From positions 5,084,001-5,148,000 of the forward strand of contig NZ_CP094527.1 in NCBI RefSeq assembly GCF_022811725.1: 64,000 nucleotides of DNA, given 5' to 3'. The number at the start of each line of letters is the position of its first letter. Within the stretch, counting starts at the first letter, position 1. The notes under the pieces were generated by a model. It had not been told where the DNA came from. It did no database searches and saw only the letters and a list, made by a program, of their open reading frames with translations. Shown piece by piece: positions 27,437 to 35,188 of the stretch. Source of the stretch: Mucilaginibacter sp. SMC90. GTDB taxonomy: Bacteria > Bacteroidota > Bacteroidia > Sphingobacteriales > Sphingobacteriaceae. The position numbers and the translations under genes were made by a program.

Positions 27437-28999
27437 ATGAATATCTGGCAGGTATACAAAACTACCATAATTAAAAACTGCTCGGGTAATTCGGCTCAAC
27501 TGCACGGCCTTCCCTATTGGAGTAACAGGTTATTTGCCACCATGATGCTTTACTTGTTTCCACTGTTTCTTTTTGCATTGGTGCCGGGTGTTTACATGAG
27601 CATAGCGACCAATTTGTACAACCTTGCTTTTTTTGATGTATTTATAGTTATCAGTATTGCTGCGTCTGCATTGCTACCTGGCTTAAGCATAAGGGTGCGT
27701 AAAGCATGGTTTATCGGGTTATTATATACACTGGCAATAGGCTTGCTTTACTATCTTGGCTGGTATGGCCCCGGCTTGGTTTACCTTTTGGCCATTACCC
27801 TATTCTGTTTGCTGATTTTCCATGGCGAATATCCGTTTTTTACCGTTTATGTTAACACTGCTATTTGCATTTCGGTGGGCATTTGTATCCATTTTCACTT
27901 ATTAAAAAATGGCATCAGCCTGCAATATACTTTAGGATCATGGGTGGCTGTATCCGTGAACCTCGTGATATTATGTGCCGTAATGGCTATACTGCTCCCG
28001 ATGTTGTTTAACGGGCTGCAGCAAAGCAATAACAGGTATGAAACAGTTGCGCGTGCCACTACCGATACCATATGGGACTGGGATATAGCTAATGATGCTA
28101 TTCTGTACAATTACGGCATGCGCGAAATTTTTGGACACCAGTTAAATGAGGTCAAGAACGTTAGCAAATGGTTCAAGGATAAACTTCATCCCACCGACCT
28201 TGACTTAATTATCAAACAAATAAACAAAGCGTTAAAAAACGGCGACACGCTCCTGCAATTAAGCTATCGATTTTTATGTGCCAACGGGCAATACAAACAT
28301 GTGTTTGACAGGGCTTTTATTGTCAGGGCCCCTGCTACTGGTACACCTATAAGAGTTATAGGGGCTATGCAGGATATTACCCGCCAAAAAGAGGAAGAAC
28401 AATGGCTCAGGATCACAGAATCGGCACTGCGATATGCTACCGATGCAGTAGTAATAGTTGAGGCCGAGCCCAATAGTATGCAGCAGCGAAAAATTGTATA
28501 CGTAAACGAGGCCTTTACCTATATTACAGGGTACAGTCAACAGGAAGTTACCGAAACCTTTATCGATATTTTGTGGGGCGCTAATAATCCATTGCCGGAT
28601 ACTGGTGAACTAATTGACACCTTTGAACGTAACGGGCCTTTTGAAGTTGAAGTTGTTAATTACAAAAAGAATGGCGAACGATACTGGAGCAGTAAATCAG
28701 TGTCGCCGGTTAGAGATAATACTGGTAAAACAACCCATTGGATCTCAATTGAACGGGATGTGACCCAATTAAAGGAACACATAAGCGCTGTTGAAAAGCA
28801 AAACATTCAGTTAAAAGAAATTGCGTGGACCCAGGCCCATATTGTGCGTGCTCCCGTTGCCCGCATCATGGGCCTTGCCGACCTGTTGGGAGATCTCCTT
28901 AATCACGATCCCGATGCTACCGAACTGGTAAAATTCATCACCGTTTCGGCCCTTGAACTTGACAATATAGTAAGAGAGATCATCAAAAAATCGGAATAG
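27437..28999 (+). CDS. Membrane PAS-PAS protein with HisKA-like end but no ATPase domain
   Basis: 520 residues. Six hydrophobic segments (about 35-200) lead to two PAS domains (about 205-325 and 330-450; TTDTIWDWDIANDAIL and IVYVNEAFTYITGYSQQ with SVSPVRDNTGKTTHWISIERDVT). The end, EIAWTQAHIVRAPVARIMG, resembles the dimerisation helix of histidine kinases with a His at the phospho-site, but the protein stops before any HATPase domain. It may sense a signal and work with another kinase. The stop codon merges with the GGTGAAA array. Confidence 0.85.
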   Translation: MNIWQVYKTTIIKNCSGNSAQLHGLPYWSNRLFATMMLYLFPLFLFALVPGVYMSIATNLYNLAFFDVFIVISIAASALLPGLSIRVRKAWFIGLLYTLAIGLLYYLGWYGPGLVYLLAITLFCLLIFHGEYPFFTVYVNTAICISVGICIHFHLLKNGISLQYTLGSWVAVSVNLVILCAVMAILLPMLFNGLQQSNNRYETVARATTDTIWDWDIANDAILYNYGMREIFGHQLNEVKNVSKWFKDKLHPTDLDLIIKQINKALKNGDTLLQLSYRFLCANGQYKHVFDRAFIVRAPATGTPIRVIGAMQDITRQKEEEQWLRITESALRYATDAVVIVEAEPNSMQQRKIVYVNEAFTYITGYSQQEVTETFIDILWGANNPLPDTGELIDTFERNGPFEVEVVNYKKNGERYWSSKSVSPVRDNTGKTTHWISIERDVTQLKEHISAVEKQNIQLKEIAWTQAHIVRAPVARIMGLADLLGDLLNHDPDATELVKFITVSALELDNIVREIIKKSE

Positions 29000-29068
29000 G
29001 TGAAAGGTGAAAGGTGAAAGGTGAAAGGTGAAAGGTGAAAGGTGAAAGGTGAAAGGTGAAAGGTGAAA
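28999..29068 (+). repeat. Ten perfect tandem copies of GGTGAAA
   Basis: The first G is the last base of the PAS gene's TAG stop. Ten 7-base units follow with no variation, then a hairpin at 29065. The unit length is not a multiple of three, as in slipped-strand arrays, but the array lies after the stop codon. Confidence 0.97.
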
Positions 29069-29101
29069 ACTTACAAAGTTTTTCAAACTTCGTAAGTTTT
29101 C
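29065..29101. repeat. AAACTTAC hairpin, dispersed element copy 2
   Basis: GAAAACTTAC and GTAAGTTTTC pair, extended inwards by AAGTTT/AAACTT. It is related to the hairpin at 6510-6544 and may end the PAS transcript. Confidence 0.6.
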
Positions 29102-29116
29102 ATTGCAGCAGCATTC

Positions 29117-29578
29117 TTAAGCCGAAACCAGGTCGGGGTTATGGTTTACCTGGCTTATAGTAAGGGCCTGCTGAATATTAAGCCCGGCACCTTGCTGATC
29201 CGACATCCATTTTTGGATAAGCGCATTTAACGTGTTTAGTTGGCTGGCATAAGCATCGGGGTTTACTCCTTTCAATTTTGCTAAATAACCCACAGCATCA
29301 GCTATCTTTTGCTGATCTGTTTTGCCATCTTCCTGTACAGCCCAATTCAAATCGGTGACTACTTTAGGCAGCCACAATTTAATACCATTCACAATCACTC
29401 CCGATGCCGGCACCAGGGTTTCAAGTGTTGATTCCAAAAACTGGCCGGCCTGGCTTTCTTCAAGGTTTTTGATACCATTAGCAACTTTGTCGGCTGCGGT
29501 AATAATTTCATGTACAACGTCCGAAGCGCCGTGGAACAGGGATTTCACATGGTCCCAAAGGTTTGATAAAAAAGACAT
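29117..29578 (-). CDS. Hypothetical helical protein
   Basis: 153 residues from the ATG at 29578 (MSFLSNLWDHVKSLFHG). It is mostly amphipathic helix, with HEIITAADKVANGIKNLEES and a C-terminal half rich in Gln and Asn (LNTLNALIQKWMSDQQGAGLN). No membrane span or signal peptide is clear. A longer start at 29671 would add residues with no family character. I do not recognise it. Confidence 0.6.
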   Translation of the reverse strand: MSFLSNLWDHVKSLFHGASDVVHEIITAADKVANGIKNLEESQAGQFLESTLETLVPASGVIVNGIKLWLPKVVTDLNWAVQEDGKTDQQKIADAVGYLAKLKGVNPDAYASQLNTLNALIQKWMSDQQGAGLNIQQALTISQVNHNPDLVSA

Positions 29579-29939
29579 AGGTTGTAATTTAAGGTTTATA
29601 TAATTTGATGTTGATTCGTTTGCATAGATATTCTGAAAAAAAGCCTGTCTATTGGCATAGGAAAACCACAAATCGATCTCGCTGGTTAGTTGTCTTTAAT
29701 TAGAGAAGATAAAATTGAGGATAAAAATCCCCCCTTTATATAGTGATTATACGCTTTGGCAATGCGGTTTTTACGCTATTTACTACTGAAAGAGCCTCAA
29801 TGAATGCATTTTACCAGGTTGATAATCTGTATCTTAAACTTAACCCACCCAAAATATAACATTTACCAATTTGAGGATTTAGTAAAATCCAACACCCCTA
29901 AAATATCGTAATTGGATATAATTTATATTAAAAAGAAAT
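29579..29939. other. 361-base gap without recognised features
   Basis: AT-rich DNA between two divergent genes. It includes a C-run (around 29729) and no clear hairpin, repeat family or open frame of note. Confidence 0.5.
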
Positions 29940-30233
29940 ATGACAAAAATCACCATACCTCGTGCAGATATCAGGATCAAGCTCAGGTTAATAACAGATA
30001 ACATCCGAAAACTAAGGGAAAACAGCAATTATTCTCAAGAGTATATGGCTGGTAAGCTTTGTATTTCTCAAAACACTTACAGCAAACTTGAATTGGGATA
30101 TACCGCTCTTACGCTTGAGCGACTTATTTTAATTGCGGGAATTTTAAATACCGACATTTTGAGCCTGGTAAACATTTTTAGCGATGCTGGCAGGCAAAAT
30201 GGGGATAATGTTTTTCGGCAGGCCCCGCTTTAA
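29940..30233 (+). CDS. XRE-type helix-turn-helix protein
   Basis: 97 residues with one Cro/C1-type HTH at about 20-75: IRKLRENSNYSQEYMAGKL, then ISQNTYSKLELGYTALTLERL. There is no second domain. It is a small DNA-binding regulator with an unknown target; no toxin gene is adjacent. Confidence 0.87.
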   Translation: MTKITIPRADIRIKLRLITDNIRKLRENSNYSQEYMAGKLCISQNTYSKLELGYTALTLERLILIAGILNTDILSLVNIFSDAGRQNGDNVFRQAPL

Positions 30234-30266
30234 TCACAGGGCCCACCCGCTTAAAGTTTTAAACAG

Positions 30267-30404
30267 TTAGGAACGGTTAACAGGCTTCAGCATCCGCCTT
30301 TGTTCAGCCCTTTTGCTTAACCAGCATTTTACAAATGAGTTGATCATAATGCCCATGATACAGCAGGCAACCAATACGTAAATAATTAGGATGTGTTTTG
30401 GCAT
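30267..30404 (-). CDS. 45-residue single-span membrane protein
   Basis: ATG at 30404, stop at 30269-30267. MPKHILIIYVLVACCIMGI forms one helix, followed by a basic tail (KCWLSKRAEQRRMLKPVNRS), a classic inner-membrane 'positive-inside' layout. The function is unknown and the evidence is only the open frame and its composition. Confidence 0.45.
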   Translation of the reverse strand: MPKHILIIYVLVACCIMGIMINSFVKCWLSKRAEQRRMLKPVNRS

Positions 30405-30514
30405 TTCAGTTTATAATTTTCCTAAATGTAACAGGTTTGCTACAAGTACTGCAAGTGTTTTGAAAAATAAAGTTTCGACTAACTTGGTACAAAAGTCAAG
30501 AAAATGTCAATTTT

Positions 30515-30544
30515 GATTTCGTATTTCGGATGTTCGATTTCGGA
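30515..30544. repeat. Dispersed repeat, CCGAAATCGAACATCC family, copy 2
   Basis: Inverted relative to copy 1; on the minus strand it reads TCCGAAATCGAACATCCGA. It lies just past the kptA stop. Confidence 0.6.
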
Positions 30545-30555
30545 GTTATCCTGGG

Positions 30556-31110
30556 TTAAGAGGTTTGCTTTTCGATAAAATCTGCTGGTACAAAGTCAGT
30601 AAGCCATACCTTATTCTCCGATAGGTAAAACTTGTGTCCCAACCGGTGCATCTCCCCTGCCGCAACAGCTAACACTACTGGTTTACCATGGCGCTGGCCA
30701 ACCTTTACTGCTGTATCCAGGTCACTGCTCAGGTGTACATGTTGCCGGCTCCGTTTTTCGAGCCCCGTTTGTAAAATAACTTCAACCGATTGGCTTCCCG
30801 TACCGTGATATAACACATCAGGAGGCGTCTGTGCTTCATAACCAAGCTCCACTTCAACAGAATGGCCCTGGCTGGCACGGACCTTTTGCCGGGTATCATC
30901 AAACGCAAAACGCTTTTTCGCGTTGGTTTCAACTATATGGTTTAATGCTTCGGGCGTTATGATGTTACCATTTACACCTGCTTTCTGCAGCAATTCATCA
31001 ACAGCAACCCATCCATGTTCATCAAGCTTAATGCCTATCAATTCGGGTTGGTGGCGTAATACCAGGCTTAAAAACTTACTTAGCCTGGTGGTTTCTTTTT
31101 CAGTTAACAT
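30556..31110 (-). CDS. kptA: RNA 2'-phosphotransferase (KptA/Tpt1)
   Basis: 184 residues. The two-lobe Tpt1 fold is clear: LSKFLSLVLRHQPELIGIKL and EHGWVAVDELL (N-lobe, substrate Arg-His), then VLYHGTGSQSVEVIL and HVHLSSDLDTAVKVG (NAD-binding lobe). It moves a 2'-phosphate from an RNA junction onto NAD, giving a clean 2'-OH after ligation of 2'-phosphate ends. In bacteria its natural substrate is unclear. It is encoded upstream of nothing obvious but lies 206 bases from the WYL regulator of the rtcB locus, on the same strand, so an RNA-repair role is plausible. Confidence 0.94.
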   Translation of the reverse strand: MLTEKETTRLSKFLSLVLRHQPELIGIKLDEHGWVAVDELLQKAGVNGNIITPEALNHIVETNAKKRFAFDDTRQKVRASQGHSVEVELGYEAQTPPDVLYHGTGSQSVEVILQTGLEKRSRQHVHLSSDLDTAVKVGQRHGKPVVLAVAAGEMHRLGHKFYLSENKVWLTDFVPADFIEKQTS

Positions 31111-31169
31111 AATGGTATTAATATAAATAATTAATCCTTATTAAATTGCCAATAGCAACTTTTTTAAAC

Positions 31170-31270
31170 TCCCATCTTGAGAGGGGGCGCGGATGAAAGG
31201 CGCGGTGGCGGGCTGTTTTATACGGATAACTTAACAAAGCAGAAAAGCCCCCGTCCCTCTCAAGAGGGGA
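31170..31270. repeat. Inverted repeat with CTTGAGAGGG arms
   Basis: CTTGAGAGGG on the left matches CCCTCTCAAG on the right (31254-31263). GC-rich words between include GGCGCGG repeats. It is an intergenic REP-like element between kptA and the WYL gene. Confidence 0.55.
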
Positions 31271-31315
31271 ATCGCACAAGCCCGTGCTTTTCTTCGGCTT
31301 AAGTTGAGCGATTTC

Positions 31316-32377
31316 TCAAGAGTTCAACAAACTACTTAAATTCCTCCCCTGCGGGATAGGACTATCACCCGAATAGTGCTCCAATGATTTCCGGTACAGG
31401 TCTTTCATTTGCTTAACCAATATCCGAGGGCCAAGCACTTTCATTTTAGGCCCAAAGCCAAGCAGCTCGCGTTCAAGTTCAAAATTCATGACCACTTTTA
31501 TACTGAATATCGTCCCGTCTGCTGTAACCTTTAATATTTTTTGCGTGTGATGCAAAGGTTTTGTAATAACATACGGGGCGTTTTTATCGTCTACCCAAAA
31601 AGTTACCTCAACATCGCGCTGCCCTGCCGACTTAGTTACGCCCAACACATCATTGTAATAGGTAGCGAGGTTAACCTGTGTATTTTCAATATACACATCA
31701 GCGTCTACTTCAACAGTCTGGATCCTGTCCAGCGCCAGTGTAAGCAATTGTTTATTCCCTAAATTCTTTACTCCAAGCACAAACCATCGGTTCCGGTACT
31801 CCTTCAGTAAATAAGCGCTGAAGCAAAACGTACTGGCCTCCCTTGCCTTAAATGACTGGTATTTAATGCAAAGCGTATTCTTAGCTACAATTGCCTTGCG
31901 GATGACCTCGATCCATTCCAAACCTTTCAGGTTATCGTTCTTTTCAAAATCAACCACAGGCGTGCTGTGTGTTTTTTGGCTATAGATCTTATCTTCCAGT
32001 TTGGTTACCATTTCATTAAGATCGGCAAAATGGCCCAGGCCTTTAAACTGGCCCAGCAAACCAGCCACCTCGCTCAGCACCTGCATATCCTGGTTATTAA
32101 GCGGGATATTGCTGATAGTGTAATTTTTATCCGAATAGGTATAGTATTTTTTGTCGACCACCACAATGGGCGCTTCATATCCCAGTTTGTTACTGCGCAT
32201 CATCTCTATATCGGCTTGCACAGTACGGCGGCTAACCCCACTGTCGATACCCTGGTACTCGTACAAAGCTTCGGAGCAGGCCTCGATCAGGTCGTCAAGT
32301 GTCCATTGTTTGCGGCGGTTTTGCAGGCAACTATCAATGGTTCGGTAGCGGATAAGGGCGTTGCGGTTTACGGGCAT
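31316..32377 (-). CDS. WYL-domain transcriptional regulator, likely controller of rtcB and rsr
   Basis: 353 residues. An N-terminal winged helix (RYRTIDSCLQNRRKQWTLDDL, then SRRTVQADIEMMRSN) is followed by a linker, a WYL domain (LCIKYQSF, then LLKEYRNRWFVLGVKNLG and LALDRIQTVEV) and a WCX tail (FELERELLGFGPKMKVLGP). WYL regulators commonly sense nucleic acids. It is divergent from rtcB, whose promoter carries an inverted repeat also found before rsr. I therefore infer that it recognises broken or modified RNA/DNA and controls both operons. Confidence 0.9.
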   Translation of the reverse strand: MPVNRNALIRYRTIDSCLQNRRKQWTLDDLIEACSEALYEYQGIDSGVSRRTVQADIEMMRSNKLGYEAPIVVVDKKYYTYSDKNYTISNIPLNNQDMQVLSEVAGLLGQFKGLGHFADLNEMVTKLEDKIYSQKTHSTPVVDFEKNDNLKGLEWIEVIRKAIVAKNTLCIKYQSFKAREASTFCFSAYLLKEYRNRWFVLGVKNLGNKQLLTLALDRIQTVEVDADVYIENTQVNLATYYNDVLGVTKSAGQRDVEVTFWVDDKNAPYVITKPLHHTQKILKVTADGTIFSIKVVMNFELERELLGFGPKMKVLGPRILVKQMKDLYRKSLEHYSGDSPIPQGRNLSSLLNS

Positions 32378-32382
32378 ATTTT

Positions 32383-32415
32383 GATTTCGGATTTGGGATG
32401 TTCGATCTCGGATTT
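32383..32415. repeat. Dispersed repeat, CCGAAATCGAACATCC family, copy 3
   Basis: GATTTCGGATTTGGGATG and TTCGATCTCGGATTT, inverted relative to copy 1, lie directly before the WYL start codon. Confidence 0.6.
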
Positions 32416-32444
32416 ATTTATTTTTTAATTTCCATGCGGCGACT

Positions 32445-32587
32445 ACTCACCATGTCTGCGCTTCGCTGGGCATCCCTCTCTTCGCCTTCGGCGGAAAGAG
32501 GGAGTTTTGTTTCCCAATATTTTTCTTTACCCTCTTTGCGGCGAAGCCGGAGAGAGGGTCGACAAGCGCAGCGATGTCGGGGTGAGT
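32445..32587. repeat. Long imperfect inverted repeat between WYL gene and rtcB
   Basis: The arms begin ACTCACC and end GGTGAGT. Inner matches include CTGCGCTT/AAGCGCAG, CCCTCTCT/AGAGAGGG and GGCGAAG-type words. At about 143 bases it looks like a REP pair or a very small non-coding mobile element. Confidence 0.6.
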
Positions 32588-32636
32588 CGATACACAGGCA
32601 TATCCATTTTTTTATAATATTATTAAATTATTTTTC

Positions 32637-32659
32637 ACTACGCAAATACATTGCGCAGT
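32637..32659. promoter_or_regulatory. Inverted-repeat operator of the rtcB promoter, shared with rsr
   Basis: ACTACGCA and TGCGCAGT flank a 7-base spacer (AATACAT). Exactly 11 bases later comes TTTGTATCA (32671). The rsr promoter has ACTGCGCA, AATACAC, TGCGCAGT and the same 11-base gap to TTTGTATCA. The agreement in sequence and spacing, against different surroundings, marks a regulator site overlapping the promoter. The divergent WYL protein is the best candidate. Confidence 0.85.
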
Positions 32660-32710
32660 TGCAATTTTACTTTGTATCATTAAATAACAAAAGCAGCTAA
32701 TCAAGAAACC

Positions 32711-32730
32711 CCTCCGCCAATTGACGGAGG
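32711..32730 (+). promoter_or_regulatory. Hairpin covering the rtcB ribosome binding site
   Basis: CCTCCG (32711-32716) pairs with CGGAGG (32725-32730), hiding the only Shine-Dalgarno-like GGAGG before the ATG at 32743. The same GGAGGTTCA word precedes rsr without a hairpin. It could be translational control or a REP-type element by chance. Confidence 0.5.
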
Positions 32731-32742
32731 TTCAGAAGCGCT

Positions 32743-34197
32743 ATGGAAAAGATAAAAATAAGCAACAACGAACTCACCGCATTAGGTATTAACGACGTAA
32801 AAATATTAGAGAACTTTAGCCGTGTGGCCAACGGCCTGTTAAAACATGGCGTAATGGATAAAGCCCAGATCCTGGCTAATTTGGAAGCCCTTATTGACGA
32901 CCCGATGCCTTACGCCCTTAAAAAAGGCGGTAAGTTTAAGAACCTGGCCGAAGCTGTGATCGACCTGAGAAAAGAAGGTAAATTCATGAAACAGCCACGA
33001 ACTACCTTTGCCCTGAAACAGGAGATTGCTGATTTCCCGGTTTACGGTCTTGAGCATATTGAGGTGGGCGCGCTTGCACAGATGAAAACCGCGATTAAAT
33101 TACCCATAGCCGTTGCAGGAGCTTTAATGCCCGATGCGCACCAGGGCTACGGATTGCCGATTGGCGGCGTGCTGGCAACAACAGCCAATACCATTATTCC
33201 GTTTGCGGTTGGGGTGGATATTGCCTGCCGAATGTGTTTGAGCATTTTTGATTTGCCTGCCGGTGTGGTTGATACCGAAACTGATATGCTTAAAGGTTTT
33301 TTGCTTAACCATACCAACTTCGGTATCGGCGGGGTTACCAAAACGCATTTTGATACTTCGTTGTTTGACAAACCGACATGGAGCGAAACCAAGGTAATCC
33401 GTAACCTGAAGGATAAAGCTTATGCCCAGTTGGGGACATCAGGAACCGGTAACCACTTTGTGGAATGGGGCGAACTTACGGTTACCGAAGGCGCTCTTGA
33501 AGGCATCCCGGCGGGTACTTACCTGGCTTTGTTGTCGCACTCCGGCTCACGAGGATTTGGAGGTAGTATTGCCGACCATTACTCAAAAATTGCCATGAGC
33601 AAAACCAAACTTCCGCAGGAAGCCAAGCATTTGGCATGGTTAAATTTAGATAACGACGAGGGACAGGAATATTGGATTGCCATGAACCTGGCCGGCGATT
33701 ATGCCAGCGCCAATCACCATGAGATCCATAACAAGATAGCACGTGCGCTTAACCTTAAACCGGTAATGATGATCGAGAACCACCACAACTTTGCATGGAA
33801 AGAGCAGCTTGCCGATGGTACCGAAGTAATGGTACACCGAAAAGGCACCACTCCAGCCGGCGAAGGCGTATTGGGTATTATTCCGGGGAGTATGAGCACA
33901 CCGGGTTTTGTAGTCCGTGGAAAAGGCAATGCGACTTCCATCAATTCGGCATCACACGGTGCAGGCCGTTTAATGAGCCGAAGCGCTGCTTTTAAAACTG
34001 TCGATCCGGCAGCGGTTGCCGCCAACCTGGTAGCTAAACGGATCACCCTGATGGGAAGCGATCTTGATGAGGCACCGATGGTGTATAAAGATATCCATAC
34101 CGTAATGGCCGCACAGCATGATTTGGTTGATGTATTGGCAAGCTTTCAGCCGAGGATAGTAAGGATGGCTGATGCTAAGGAAAAGCCGGAGGATTAG
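32743..34197 (+). CDS. rtcB: RNA-splicing ligase RtcB
   Basis: 484 residues. Diagnostic sites: DAHQGYGLPIGG, GVDIACRM with the metal Cys, GTSGTGNHFVE, ANHHEIHNKI, MIENHHNFAW and SASHGAGRLMSR with the His that takes up GMP. RtcB joins a 2',3'-cyclic phosphate or 3'-phosphate RNA end to a 5'-OH end, using GTP and Mn. It lacks a neighbouring archease or RtcA. Its promoter shares an operator with the rsr operon, which ties it to the Ro/Y RNA system. Confidence 0.97.
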   Translation: MEKIKISNNELTALGINDVKILENFSRVANGLLKHGVMDKAQILANLEALIDDPMPYALKKGGKFKNLAEAVIDLRKEGKFMKQPRTTFALKQEIADFPVYGLEHIEVGALAQMKTAIKLPIAVAGALMPDAHQGYGLPIGGVLATTANTIIPFAVGVDIACRMCLSIFDLPAGVVDTETDMLKGFLLNHTNFGIGGVTKTHFDTSLFDKPTWSETKVIRNLKDKAYAQLGTSGTGNHFVEWGELTVTEGALEGIPAGTYLALLSHSGSRGFGGSIADHYSKIAMSKTKLPQEAKHLAWLNLDNDEGQEYWIAMNLAGDYASANHHEIHNKIARALNLKPVMMIENHHNFAWKEQLADGTEVMVHRKGTTPAGEGVLGIIPGSMSTPGFVVRGKGNATSINSASHGAGRLMSRSAAFKTVDPAAVAANLVAKRITLMGSDLDEAPMVYKDIHTVMAAQHDLVDVLASFQPRIVRMADAKEKPED

Positions 34198-34243
34198 ATG
34201 GAAGTCTTAAGTCGGAAGTTTTAAGTCGAAAATCTCAATGCTG

Positions 34244-34341
34244 CCGCAAGCGTCCTCGCTTGTGGCCCGCGTTTAGGCTATTCTCCTGAAAAGCAATGTT
34301 TGCTCACTTTGCATGTAGACTACAAGCGAGGACGCTTGCGG
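34244..34341. repeat. Inverted repeat with 20-base arms after rtcB
   Basis: CCGCAAGCGTCCTCGCTTGT (34244-34263) is perfectly inverted at 34322-34341. AAGTC words (34203-34230) precede it. It is REP-like; it may also protect or end the rtcB mRNA. Confidence 0.75.
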
Positions 34342-34366
34342 GAGCCGGGGCCGAAGGACTGAGTCT

Positions 34367-34394
34367 ATTCCTGTAGTCATGAGACTACAGGAAT
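34367..34394. repeat. Perfect 12-bp hairpin with ATGA loop
   Basis: ATTCCTGTAGTC and GACTACAGGAAT pair exactly. It lies between the convergent rtcB and DUF5131 genes. No T-run follows on either strand, so it is a stem of unproven function. Confidence 0.7.
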
Positions 34395-34426
34395 TAATAA
34401 ATATAAAAATATAAGCTCTTTTATTA

Positions 34427-35188
34427 TCAAGCAGCCTTGTGCGGCATTTCTCTGTAAATCTTACCGTCAAGCTGACACCCACCTTTAGCATGTTGTGGGT
34501 GATCAGATAATATTGTCGGGTCGCCAGGATTTATATTAAACTGAGGTTTCCCCCATTGCTTAAAGAAAAATGCGACACCTTCTTTATTACAAATTACTTT
34601 TATAGCATCAATCCACTCTTTTTTTATTGGTCGTGCTTTATGACCAGACTCACCACCTACAATTACCCAATCTATTTTTTTCAAGTCCATTGTTCTTACT
34701 GGGGCGATTAACGGCTCAATAGATAAAAACTTTGTTCTTGCATCAGTCTTAGATAACTCATCTATTCTGTAAGTGTATTCTTCACTTTCAACAGACACAC
34801 CCATCCAAATATTCTCTGTCCAGTTTAGTTCATTTGAAAGTTCGAGTAGTCTTTCCGACCGCTTCGTCAGAACTTGATAAATGTGTTGAGGAGTACTGTT
34901 CATCACAGAAAATACAGCCTTGATAAAATCTACAGGAACTTCAGGATGGAATAAATCGCTCATTGAATTAACAAATACAATTTTTGATTTTTTCCAAGTA
35001 AAAGGAATACTTAGTGCATCTGAATGGGTCCGAATATTAAAACCATCTTTATATTTATCTATCCCCATGGCTTTCAAGCGCCTTGTCATAACCTCTGCAT
35101 AACAAAATTTACACCCAGGGCTAATTTTATTACAACCTGTAACAGGGTTCCATGTTAACTCTGTCCATTCAATATTTGATTGTGCCAT
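34427..35188 (-). CDS. DUF5131 (phage Gp37/Gp68-like) protein with CxxxxxxCxxC motif
   Basis: 253 residues. NIEWTELTWNPVTGCNKISPGCKFCYAEVM at the N-terminus is the family's Cys cluster, which looks like a radical-SAM-type Fe-S site. VFVNSMSDLFHPEVP, YQVLTKRSERLL, WMGVSVESEEY, LSIEPLIAPV and VIVGGESGHKARP complete the family pattern. Its start codon shares one base with the stop of tcmP. Both genes look AT-richer than their neighbours, which suggests transfer. Function unknown; the pair recurs as a unit in many genomes. Confidence 0.9.
   Translation of the reverse strand: MAQSNIEWTELTWNPVTGCNKISPGCKFCYAEVMTRRLKAMGIDKYKDGFNIRTHSDALSIPFTWKKSKIVFVNSMSDLFHPEVPVDFIKAVFSVMNSTPQHIYQVLTKRSERLLELSNELNWTENIWMGVSVESEEYTYRIDELSKTDARTKFLSIEPLIAPVRTMDLKKIDWVIVGGESGHKARPIKKEWIDAIKVICNKEGVAFFFKQWGKPQFNINPGDPTILSDHPQHAKGGCQLDGKIYREMPHKAA

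Noticed and set aside
28999..29068. CRISPR array
   Set aside because: Units are 7 bases with no spacers and no cas genes are nearby.
28811..29086. Minus-strand open frame with FTFHLSP repeats
   Set aside because: It is created by the GGTGAAA array and the antisense of the PAS gene.
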